Assembly (NCBI RefSeq): GCF_000439085.1
Contig: NZ_AUUA01000002.1
Location: forward strand, 1 to 64,000
Reading direction: 5' to 3'
Source: Leminorella grimontii ATCC 33999 = DSM 5078
GTDB taxonomy: Bacteria; Pseudomonadota; Gammaproteobacteria; Enterobacterales; Enterobacteriaceae
DNA: 64,000 bases
The position numbers were made by a program, and so were the translations under genes. This document shows, in pieces, positions 44,473 to 52,130 of this stretch (its first letter is position 1; every line of letters starts with the position of its first letter). Under the pieces are notes generated by a model. That model saw only the letters and a program-made list of their open reading frames with translations. It did no database searches and was not told the origin of the DNA.

Positions 44473-45291
44473 TTAACGCTGACGGTAAAGCGCCAGCAGT
44501 TCGTTAACCTTGGTTCGCCCCGTCACGTTTCGACTTATGGTACGCCGCCCTCTGACTACGGTGAGCTCCGCTGCGCGATACCATTCGCGAGTCAGCTCCG
44601 TGTCATGGTTTGAGATCAGTACCGGCACGCCCACTCTCTCGGCAACGTCCTGCGCCAAAACCGCCAGCGCCTGCTGATCGTAAACGTTGAAGCTGTTAGT
44701 GTGGTAAGCGGTAAAGTTCGCCGTCGCCGACAGCGGCGCATACGGTGGATCGCAGTACACGACCGAACCCGGCAGGGCCTTTTTCATCGTTTGTTCGTAG
44801 TTTTCACAAAAAAACGTCGCCCGCTTTGCCTTTTCAGCAAAGCAGTACAGCTCGGCTTCCGGAAAATAGGGTTTCTTATAGCGGCCAAAAGGCACGTTAA
44901 ACTCTCCGCTGAGGTTATAGCGGCATAGCCCGTTATAACAGTGGCGGTTTAAATAGAGAAATAGAAGCGCGCGACGGTAGCGGTCTCGGCTTTCATTAAA
45001 TTCAGTCCGCAGCTTATAGTACGTCTGTTCCTCGTTATTGCTCCCGTCAAACAGTTTGCGAGAGTCCTCCACTACCTGCTCTACGCGCTCTTTTACGATA
45101 TTGTAGAGGTTGATTAAGTCACTGTTGATGTCTGCCAGAACGTATTTTTCATAATCCGTATTTAAAAATACTGAACCAGCGCCGACGAACGGCTCAACTA
45201 AACATTCACCCTTAGGTAAATATTCCCGAATTTCATTGACCAGCGGATATTTACCGCCGGCCCATTTTAAAAAAGAACGTTTTTTCTTCAT
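44473..45291 (-). CDS. dam: DNA adenine methylase Dam
   Basis: Dam methylates adenine in GATC and supports mismatch repair and replication control. It has 272 residues (E. coli 278). SAM-binding motif FVGAGSVF (about 36-43) and catalytic DPPYAPLS (about 180-187) are both intact. It begins KKKRSFLKWAGGKYPL, typical of the family. It follows damX by 75 bp. Confidence 0.96.
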   Translation of the reverse strand: MKKKRSFLKWAGGKYPLVNEIREYLPKGECLVEPFVGAGSVFLNTDYEKYVLADINSDLINLYNIVKERVEQVVEDSRKLFDGSNNEEQTYYKLRTEFNESRDRYRRALLFLYLNRHCYNGLCRYNLSGEFNVPFGRYKKPYFPEAELYCFAEKAKRATFFCENYEQTMKKALPGSVVYCDPPYAPLSATANFTAYHTNSFNVYDQQALAVLAQDVAERVGVPVLISNHDTELTREWYRAAELTVVRGRRTISRNVTGRTKVNELLALYRQR

Positions 45292-45366
45292 GCTGCGAGT
45301 CAGCTACTTATACAATTCACAACGGCGTTTTGCACTCTGTTTCAAGCAGCACATTTGCACATATAA

Positions 45367-46338
45367 TTATTTTTGTTTTAGATCCTGATGCACCTGTTGC
45401 ATCGATCTTACCCACGGCTTATTCGCCTGTACGTCTTTAGACATTGTTGACAGCGCAGACCTGGCCTCAGAAGCCGACGCATAGTTGCCGGTAATCAGAA
45501 TAAACCAGGGCTTACCGTTACGCTGCGTCTGGTATACCCAGTAATCCGTCATGCCGTTTTTCTTGGCAAAGGCCACCAGAGTATCGGAGCGCGAAGCGCT
45601 GCTAACCTGAAGCGTAACTCGGTTTGCTGGTATAGACGCCAGCGCAGAAGCGCTTCCCGGCGTTGAAGAACCTTTCGCAGCGGGAGCCTTAGTGGGGCTC
45701 TCGGTTGCTTTAGGCGCGGTTTTAGTCGGCTGCGGCTCGGCCGGTTTTGACTTTGTCTGGCCGCTCTGTACCGGATCTTGCGCTTTTACCGGCGGGGAGG
45801 ACGTATGGGTCGGCTGAGCCTCGGCGCCTGACGTTTGGCCCGTGGAACCGCTGCCGGCCATTTCCGTCTCTTTCAGTCGATTTAGCTGCTCTTGCTGAGC
45901 GGAAAGCGCGTCGGTAATCTCACCTGGAATTTCCACCCGCTGCTGGTTGGGCGTTTCGGGAACCGGGGGCGACTGCGTTGGCGTGCCTGCGATCGGCGGC
46001 GGCATTACCGGCTGTGAAGAAGACTGCGAACCCGCAGCGCTATTCGCGCCGCTATCGGCAGGAGGCTGCGCCTGCTGAGCCGACGTGCCGGAGCCTAGAT
46101 CAACCTCGCGCGGCCCGCCGCTTTGCGGTGCCGGAGACTTTAACGCCGAGCTAATGAGGTAGATGAGCAGCAACAGAACGACAATACCAATACCGAGCTT
46201 AACGTGCTGCCGAGATACGGTAAAACCTCTACCGGATCTGCTGGGCTTACTGCGCTCACGGCGAGGCGCACGGTCTTCAGCGTCAGGCCTCATACCGTCA
46301 GATTCAAAATCTTCCGGTGCATCGTCTTCGTTTCGCAC
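45367..46338 (-). CDS. damX: Cell division protein DamX (SPOR domain)
   Basis: DamX is a single-pass inner membrane protein at the division septum. The GTG at 46338 is preferred: it follows GGGGAGGGGTTAGAAAA, and the product starts with the acidic segment expected of the family. An ATG at 46386 gives 16 more residues of poor fit. From the GTG there are 323 residues: a charged cytoplasmic part (1-45), a membrane segment (about 48-65), a long Pro/Ser/Gln-rich linker and a C-terminal SPOR domain (about 240-315) that binds denuded peptidoglycan. E. coli DamX has 428; the linker and N-terminus are shorter here. Confidence 0.9.
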   Translation of the reverse strand: MRNEDDAPEDFESDGMRPDAEDRAPRRERSKPSRSGRGFTVSRQHVKLGIGIVVLLLLIYLISSALKSPAPQSGGPREVDLGSGTSAQQAQPPADSGANSAAGSQSSSQPVMPPPIAGTPTQSPPVPETPNQQRVEIPGEITDALSAQQEQLNRLKETEMAGSGSTGQTSGAEAQPTHTSSPPVKAQDPVQSGQTKSKPAEPQPTKTAPKATESPTKAPAAKGSSTPGSASALASIPANRVTLQVSSASRSDTLVAFAKKNGMTDYWVYQTQRNGKPWFILITGNYASASEARSALSTMSKDVQANKPWVRSMQQVHQDLKQK

Positions 46339-46410
46339 TTTTCTAACCCCTCCCCTACATCCAGAGCCTGCAACAGACCGACTCAAAGAAGTATTTTAAA
46401 AAACAGCCAA

Positions 46411-47502
46411 TCAGTTATCCCGTTGGCAATCGAGGATAGCCGATAATACAACATCGTGCGCTATCCCACCTACGACCTCGGATTGCCCGATAGCCGTTGG
46501 CAACACAAGCCGAAGTTTCCCCGCCAGCGTCTTTTTATCTCGCAGCATATGGGGAATATAGGCTTCAGCAGTCATCTCTTTTGGACCTTTCGTCGGCAGG
46601 TTGGCGCGCGCCAGCAGGCGCTTAATGCGAACAATATCTTCACGCGGGAATATGCCCAGGTTCGACGCCGCATATGCCGCCATGACCGTACCGGCGGCAA
46701 CGGCTTCCCCGTGCAGCCAGTTACCATACCCCATTTCAGCCTCAATGGCATGGCCAAAAGTATGCCCGAGGTTCAACAGCGCCCGCGCGCCGCTTTCTCG
46801 TTCATCTTCGGCGACAACCTGCGCCTTAATTTCACAGCACCGGCGAATACAGTATCCCATCGCCTTTTCGTCCAACGCCATCAGTTCGTCAATGTGGGCC
46901 TCGAGCCATTCAAACAAATCGGCGTCCAGTATAATCCCATACTTGATAACTTCGGCCAGCCCCGACGACAACTCGCGCGCAGGCAGCGTTTTTAAACAGT
47001 TCAGGTCTATAATAACGGAAGCGGGCTGATAAAACGCGCCGATCATATTTTTACCGAGCGGATGATTAACGGCGGTTTTTCCGCCAACGGAGGAATCCAC
47101 CTGAGACAGCAGCGTCGTGGGTGCCTGAATAAAACGCACGCCCCGCTGATAGCTGGCTGCCGCAAAGCCGGTCAAATCGCCGATAACGCCGCCGCCTAAG
47201 GCAATCAGCGTCGTATCGCGACCGTGATTATTTTCAAGCAGTCGGGTAAAAACGCGGTCCATGATGGACAGCGTCTTATACTGCTCTCCATCCGGTAGGA
47301 TAAGGTCATCCACCACCACGCCGCGCTTTCCAAGACTTTCTTTCACTACCGCCAGATACAGCGGCGCAACGGTCTCGTTGGTCACAATCAGCACTTTTTC
47401 TCCCTCTTTAAGGGGAGAAAAAGCGTCGATGCAGTGGAACAGCCCCGCTTCAATTATAATCGGATAGCTGCGTTCGCCTAAAGTGACCGTTACCTTCTCC
47501 AT
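46411..47502 (-). CDS. aroB: 3-dehydroquinate synthase
   Basis: AroB makes 3-dehydroquinate, the second step of the shikimate pathway. The 363 residues contain the NAD/metal motifs [14 protein letters not shown] (about 104-117), the metal Glu and Lys in [13 protein letters not shown] (about 180) and the metal histidines in [11 protein letters not shown] (about 257-267). It follows aroK by 55 bp. Confidence 0.97.
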   Translation of the reverse strand: MEKVTVTLGERSYPIIIEAGLFHCIDAFSPLKEGEKVLIVTNETVAPLYLAVVKESLGKRGVVVDDLILPDGEQYKTLSIMDRVFTRLLENNHGRDTTLIALGGGVIGDLTGFAAASYQRGVRFIQAPTTLLSQVDSSVGGKTAVNHPLGKNMIGAFYQPASVIIDLNCLKTLPARELSSGLAEVIKYGIILDADLFEWLEAHIDELMALDEKAMGYCIRRCCEIKAQVVAEDERESGARALLNLGHTFGHAIEAEMGYGNWLHGEAVAAGTVMAAYAASNLGIFPREDIVRIKRLLARANLPTKGPKEMTAEAYIPHMLRDKKTLAGKLRLVLPTAIGQSEVVGGIAHDVVLSAILDCQRDN

Positions 47503-47557
47503 CGTCCGCCTTTTTATATAGAGTTAGACTAAGATATACGCCAATCGGACAAAAGAA

Positions 47558-48076
47558 TCAGCGATTTTCGATTAGTTGAATGATTTGATTGGCAACAACC
47601 TTCGCGCTTTGATCGTCGGTATGGATCGTGACGTCGGCAATTTCCTCATAAAGAGGATTGCGCTCTTTTGCCAGCGTTTCCAATACGTCTCTTGGCGTAT
47701 CAACCTGCAGCAGAGGGCGCTTTTTATCGCGCTGAGTGCGGGCCAGCTGTTTTTCGATTGTGGTTTCAAGATAGACAACGATACCGCGGGCGGACAAACG
47801 ATTACGGGTCTCTTTGGATTTAATGGAACCGCCGCCGGTCGCAAGAACAATCCCCTGCTTCTCGGTCAGTTCATTAATCACTTTTTCTTCACGATCGCGA
47901 AACCCTTCTTCGCCTTCCACATCGAATACCCAGGCTATATCAGCTCCAGTACGGCGTTCAATCTCGTGATCGGAGTCCACAAACTCCATATTAAGCTGTT
48001 GAGCCAACTGACGGCCTATGGTGCTTTTACCTGCCCCCATTGGACCAATCAGAAAGATATTGCGTTTCTCTGCCAT
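47558..48076 (-). CDS. aroK: Shikimate kinase I
   Basis: AroK phosphorylates shikimate. It has 172 residues (E. coli 173). Walker A is GPMGAGKST (about 11-19), the shikimate-binding Asp is in DSDHEIE and GGG is at about 79-81 (ATGGGS). Together with aroB and damX it leads the aroK-to-trpS cluster. Confidence 0.97.
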   Translation of the reverse strand: MAEKRNIFLIGPMGAGKSTIGRQLAQQLNMEFVDSDHEIERRTGADIAWVFDVEGEEGFRDREEKVINELTEKQGIVLATGGGSIKSKETRNRLSARGIVVYLETTIEKQLARTQRDKKRPLLQVDTPRDVLETLAKERNPLYEEIADVTIHTDDQSAKVVANQIIQLIENR

Positions 48077-48221
48077 GTTTTTTGGTATTACTAAGATAAT
48101 TCGTTAATGGACGCCCCACCCTACGGCATGCCGACGCAGCGGGAGTTCACCTGAAACCTCATGAGCAATATGTGTGAGATCAGACTTGAAATTATCTCAA
48201 CACTGTAGATAGTTGGCAATA

Positions 48222-48250
48222 GGCGGTTTAGCCCCGCCCGTCTAACCGCC
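48222..48250 (-). terminator. Hairpin between hofQ and aroK
   Basis: GGCGGTTTAG / CTAACCGCC pairs with one bulged base; it lies 119 bp after the hofQ stop and about 150 bp before aroK. The T-run is poor, so termination of the hof operon here is only possible. Confidence 0.45.
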
Positions 48251-48368
48251 GGCAGAACTCTAAGAAAATCACCGTAATTACGTTTTTCACTTTAGCATTA
48301 GGGTTTCAGATAGCTCCTTGTATGCCAAATAACGGCCAGCGTCAAATCGGCGTTCATTTTAATCTATT

Positions 48369-49658
48369 CTATCCCTCTTTTCTTTTCTCGCTTTCCGCTC
48401 CCGTTCCTAAGATCGTCGGCGTAATAAAAATAACCAGCTCTCGTCGAACGCGCTTGTTGGCGTCTCGCTGAAACAGCGAACCCAGCAGGGGGATATCACC
48501 TAAAACGGGAACCTGTTCTTTGCTTGCCACGCGGCTGTGTTGAAAAATGCCGCCCAGCGCTATCGTCTCGCCGTTGGCGACAAAGACGCGGGTTTGTATC
48601 TCTTGGGTGTCTATCGTCAGCACTTCGCTGCCGTCTCCCTTTTTCAACCCCTTCCCCGGCATGTTTTGACTTATTTGCAGATCGAGCTCCAGCCGTTCGT
48701 CGGAGAATATGCGCGGCGTCACCTTTAGCCCCAGAACCGCCTGTTTAAACTCAATCGACGTCGCTCCGCTTGAACCGCTGGAGACTTCGTAGGGAATTTC
48801 GGTTCCCTGTTTGATGCTCGCCGTTTGTTGACTAAGGGTGATTAAGCGGGGGCTGGCGATAATTTCTACGCTATTTTCAGCCTCCAGCGCGGACAGCTCT
48901 AACCCGAGAAGCCTGCCGTCGATTCTGGCCATCTGAAATCCGAACTGCCCGGCCGGAGTAGACAGCGGCAAATTAACGCTAAACCGGCTCGCGACGCCTG
49001 CACCGGCCGCCTCTACGTCGCCCCACCCCCACCTAACGCCCAGCTCTTCCAGCCGTTCGCTGTTAATCGTCACGATGTGAGCCGTCAGCAAAACCTGCGG
49101 CTGCGGAACGTCAACCTCGGCCAGCAGCGCCTTAACGGCGTCAACGGCCCCCTCCTCGGTTCGCACCAGCAGGCTGTTGCTTCTGCCGTCGGCTACGGCG
49201 CTGCCGCTATCGGAAAGCGCGACGCCCCGCTGGCTATTTAGCACCTTTGCCAGCTCAACGGCATCAGCGTGGCGAACGCGGTAGCTAAACGTAACCAGAA
49301 CGGGAGGCGGCGGAGCAACCTCTTCGGGCGTTGGTTCTCGAAAGGGAAACACGCTGATAACGCCGCCTTCTCGTTCAGCCTCCAACTTGCCCGCTCTAAG
49401 CACAATCGCAAGCGCCTGTTCCCACGGGACCTCCTCCAGCCGCAGGCTAAGCTTACCCTCGACGCCGTCGGCCACCACCAGGTTCAGCCGCCGGGCGTCC
49501 GCCAGCGCCTGCAAAACGACGCTAACCGGCGCGTCCTGAAACGCCAGAGAGACGGGCTGTTGGTCCTCAAAAGGGATCTCGCTTTGCGCAAATAAAGCGC
49601 CGCCGGTCAGTAAAAAAAGGGCGGCCAACAGGGCCTTAACCACGTTCCATCTCAACAT
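48369..49658 (-). CDS. hofQ: Secretin HofQ (DNA uptake)
   Basis: HofQ is an outer-membrane secretin, related to PilQ/ComE, used in DNA uptake for nutrition or competence. The 429 residues have a signal peptide (1-24), N-terminal secretin/STN-type domains (about 30-170) and a C-terminal secretin domain (about 250-420) ending in VPVLGDIPLLGSLFQR. It is last in the hofMNOPQ operon; its start and the hofP stop share one base (TAATG). Confidence 0.94.
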   Translation of the reverse strand: MLRWNVVKALLAALFLLTGGALFAQSEIPFEDQQPVSLAFQDAPVSVVLQALADARRLNLVVADGVEGKLSLRLEEVPWEQALAIVLRAGKLEAEREGGVISVFPFREPTPEEVAPPPPVLVTFSYRVRHADAVELAKVLNSQRGVALSDSGSAVADGRSNSLLVRTEEGAVDAVKALLAEVDVPQPQVLLTAHIVTINSERLEELGVRWGWGDVEAAGAGVASRFSVNLPLSTPAGQFGFQMARIDGRLLGLELSALEAENSVEIIASPRLITLSQQTASIKQGTEIPYEVSSGSSGATSIEFKQAVLGLKVTPRIFSDERLELDLQISQNMPGKGLKKGDGSEVLTIDTQEIQTRVFVANGETIALGGIFQHSRVASKEQVPVLGDIPLLGSLFQRDANKRVRRELVIFITPTILGTGAESEKRKEG

Positions 49659-50026
49659 CAGTATTTCCCTAACGTAAGTTCAATAACGTCGCCGGGCCGA
49701 CAGCGACTTTTCAGTGAAGGCACGGCGGAAAAACGCGCCGTTCCGCCCTCGATATTCAACAGTCGCCAATAGGCCAGCGAGAAACCGTCGCTCAGCGCTC
49801 GCCATTTCCCTTCAGGCGTTTGCGCCCAGCCGCGCTCCACGCCCCGGCTGCGAATAACGCCGCGCAGCCGCCAGGACGACAGCGCCTCGGCCTCTTTACG
49901 CACCTGAACCTGACACCGCTGCGCCTCTTCCGCCTGAAAGGGATCGCGCCGTTCGGCGTTGGCCGAGAACAGAACCAGCAGAAGAGAAAAAAGCGCGGCG
50001 CGGCGCCGCAAAACGCCTGTCGTCAC
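49658..50026 (-). CDS. hofP: HofP, DNA utilisation / pilus assembly protein
   Basis: HofP is a short PilP-like protein of 122 residues (E. coli about 134). A signal peptide (1-24, ending FSANA) is followed by RDPFQ, the start of a PilP-like domain. It overlaps hofO by 4 bp and hofQ by 1. It likely links HofO to the secretin in the periplasm. Confidence 0.87.
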   Translation of the reverse strand: MTTGVLRRRAALFSLLLVLFSANAERRDPFQAEEAQRCQVQVRKEAEALSSWRLRGVIRSRGVERGWAQTPEGKWRALSDGFSLAYWRLLNIEGGTARFSAVPSLKSRCRPGDVIELTLGKY

Positions 50027-50580
50027 CGGGCGTCCTCCCTTAGCCGATACTGCGTCACGGTCAATGAAACAGTCAGACCGCCGTCTTCCTCCATCACCAG
50101 TCTCTCAGCTACCGCGGCAACGGCGTCCTTATCCATATGTTGAATAAAGCGAAGCAGCTGAAAGTAGTCGCCCTTTAATCGAAGCTGCCAGCGCTGTGCC
50201 CAGAACGCTCCGCTTTCCGCATCGGCCAGGTGCTTAGCATCAACAACTCGACATTGAGAACGGCGCGCCGCCGCCATCAGGCTTTGAACGCCCATAGGTA
50301 ACGCGCTATACGTTCTCAGATAGGCGGCTTTCTCCTCTACCCGTTCATCAAGCTGGCTCAGCGAGGGCGTCGTCCCTAATTGCAGCAGGCGCTGAGCATA
50401 GCGAGCCTTGGCCTCCTGCAAGTCCTGTCCCTGCTTTTCTCTCTCATCCTGTAAAGGGAAAACGAACAGGTATACCCCTGCGATACCCACAAAAAGAGCA
50501 ACCGCCAAAGCCACGCCCTGCCGAACCCATAAAGACGCAAAGGCGAGGCTATTCCAGCTAATGTCCTCTTCTCTGCTCAC
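50023..50580 (-). CDS. hofO: HofO, PilO-like DNA utilisation protein
   Basis: The 185-residue protein has one membrane segment (about 18-38), then a coiled coil and a small PilO-like periplasmic domain (about 90-180). E. coli HofO has about 146 residues. Overlaps of 4 bp with hofN and hofP place it firmly in the operon. Sequence similarity across HofO proteins is low, so the name rests largely on position. Confidence 0.86.
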   Translation of the reverse strand: MSREEDISWNSLAFASLWVRQGVALAVALFVGIAGVYLFVFPLQDEREKQGQDLQEAKARYAQRLLQLGTTPSLSQLDERVEEKAAYLRTYSALPMGVQSLMAAARRSQCRVVDAKHLADAESGAFWAQRWQLRLKGDYFQLLRFIQHMDKDAVAAVAERLVMEEDGGLTVSLTVTQYRLREDAR

Positions 50581-51125
50581 GGTAGCGCCTCTTTACGTTG
50601 GCCATCTAAAATAAACGTCACCTGCCCGCCACTGGCCCCCGCCGCGCCGACCATTTCGGTTAAGCGAAGCCGCCAGCCGGTGAGAGACGCCCCAAGGTTT
50701 TGCAAATATTCAACAACGTCGCCTTCCGCCCATCCCTGCCCTAAGATCGTAAATGCGTCGTCCTGGTACGTAACCCGCTTCAGCCACAGCGCCTCGGGCA
50801 GCGTCGTTTCAATCGTCAGAAACCGACGGGAAACGTCACCGGTTGACTGCCTGTAGCGTTCAATCTGCTCAACCGTCGCGCTAAGAGAAGCGAAGCGCGC
50901 TTGCAATACCGCAGCCTGCGCTATCCGCGCCTGAATCATAGCGTCGGCTTCTTCAATCGCCCGCAGCGCCTCAATGTCTGCTCGGTAACGGTACTGTTGA
51001 AAACCGTAGGCGGAGGCTATCGCGACGACGGCGCCTGCCGCATATACCGCGACCAGCGCAGCAAAGCACTTTGACGCCCGCTTTCTTTGCCGCTCCCGCC
51101 ACGGAAGAAAATTCACCTGCAGCAT
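50577..51125 (-). CDS. hofN: HofN, PilN-like DNA utilisation protein
   Basis: The start at 51125 gives MLQVNFLPWRERQRKRA and 182 residues; NFLPWR is the PilN/HofN signature. A longer reading extends into hofM and has no support. One membrane segment is at about 20-38, followed by a coiled coil and a PilN-like domain. It shares one base with the hofM stop (TAATG) and overlaps hofO by 4 bp. Confidence 0.9.
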   Translation of the reverse strand: MLQVNFLPWRERQRKRASKCFAALVAVYAAGAVVAIASAYGFQQYRYRADIEALRAIEEADAMIQARIAQAAVLQARFASLSATVEQIERYRQSTGDVSRRFLTIETTLPEALWLKRVTYQDDAFTILGQGWAEGDVVEYLQNLGASLTGWRLRLTEMVGAAGASGGQVTFILDGQRKEALP

Positions 51126-51994
51126 TAACGGTCCTCCTCGCGCAGAGCGAGGCCGCAGGCTAAAACAAAGCGGTGTTCTTCCGGCGGCAGCGGAGGATGC
51201 ATTTGGTCTATAGCCGCCAACGGCGACCATAGCGCCGCGCCGCCCTGTGCTTCAGGTTCGTCAATTTCTCCGCTAAGAAGCACCCGCTGCGCGTCACCGC
51301 CCGCCAGCCGATAGGCTTCACGCGCCTGTGAGGCGGAGAAAAGCGGGGATTCATCGCTCATTTCCGGCAATAGCTGATAGCAAAAGGCGTCATTCAAAGG
51401 GGATACCCACATGAATCGCCGCGCCATTCGGTGAAGCAAAAGCGCGCCCCGATCGACGCCGGCGGCCAAGGCCATCGAACGTAAAACGCAGGGCGCGGCA
51501 TCGACGATGTCCGGCGCAATCCCGGCCTCCGCCAGGCCGGATAAAAGCGAAGTCATGTCTTTTCGCCGCGTTGCGCTGACGACGGCCTGAGCGTTAGCCT
51601 TGCCATCGAGGGATGAAATCACTCGATAATCAACGGCCAGTTCCCTTAGCGACAGAGGAAACAGCCTGTCTACGGAGTCTTCAATTAACCACTGCCTGGC
51701 GGAAGGCGACTCTACGCCGTCGGGCAAAGGCAGAGTCTGCTGTAGGATGGCCTCGGCGGGCAGCGCGATTCGAAAAGAAACGCGCTTCGGTAGCCGGCTT
51801 CGCCAAGCCTTCAGCGCCTGAAGCAGCGCCTGAGAAATGCCGTCGCTCTGAGAAGGATAGGCATAGCCTTCCGGCAAAGGCGGCGCGCGCCACAGGTGCC
51901 AGTTCCTCATCTGCCAGCCGTATCGCTGGCGCTGTAAAATCACGGCGTAAAACCCCGCTGAATGAATATCTATTCCTGCCTGCCAGATGGTCAT
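51125..51994 (-). CDS. hofM: HofM, PilM-like DNA utilisation protein
   Basis: HofM is a cytoplasmic PilM-type, actin-fold protein that leads the hofMNOPQ operon, as in E. coli, divergent from mrcA. It has 289 residues (E. coli 259). The early GIDIHSAGFYAVIL resembles the phosphate-1 region. In Haemophilus the orthologous comABCDE operon is induced with competence by CRP-S sites; none was found in the 136-bp gap upstream. Confidence 0.9.
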   Translation of the reverse strand: MTIWQAGIDIHSAGFYAVILQRQRYGWQMRNWHLWRAPPLPEGYAYPSQSDGISQALLQALKAWRSRLPKRVSFRIALPAEAILQQTLPLPDGVESPSARQWLIEDSVDRLFPLSLRELAVDYRVISSLDGKANAQAVVSATRRKDMTSLLSGLAEAGIAPDIVDAAPCVLRSMALAAGVDRGALLLHRMARRFMWVSPLNDAFCYQLLPEMSDESPLFSASQAREAYRLAGGDAQRVLLSGEIDEPEAQGGAALWSPLAAIDQMHPPLPPEEHRFVLACGLALREEDR

Positions 51995-52130
51995 TTCGAC
52001 TAAATACTCCTTTAGAACTTCACCTTCTCTTCATCTTGATAAAAGAACATATCCACAGCGTCTCATTGGCTTTATACTATCCGGTGTTTGTTTATAAACC
52101 GTCCAATACCATCGTTATGGGAATTATCAG

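Noticed and set aside
51995-52130. CRP-S site upstream of hofM
   Set aside because: No TGCGA-N6-TCGCA or close variant was found in the gap.
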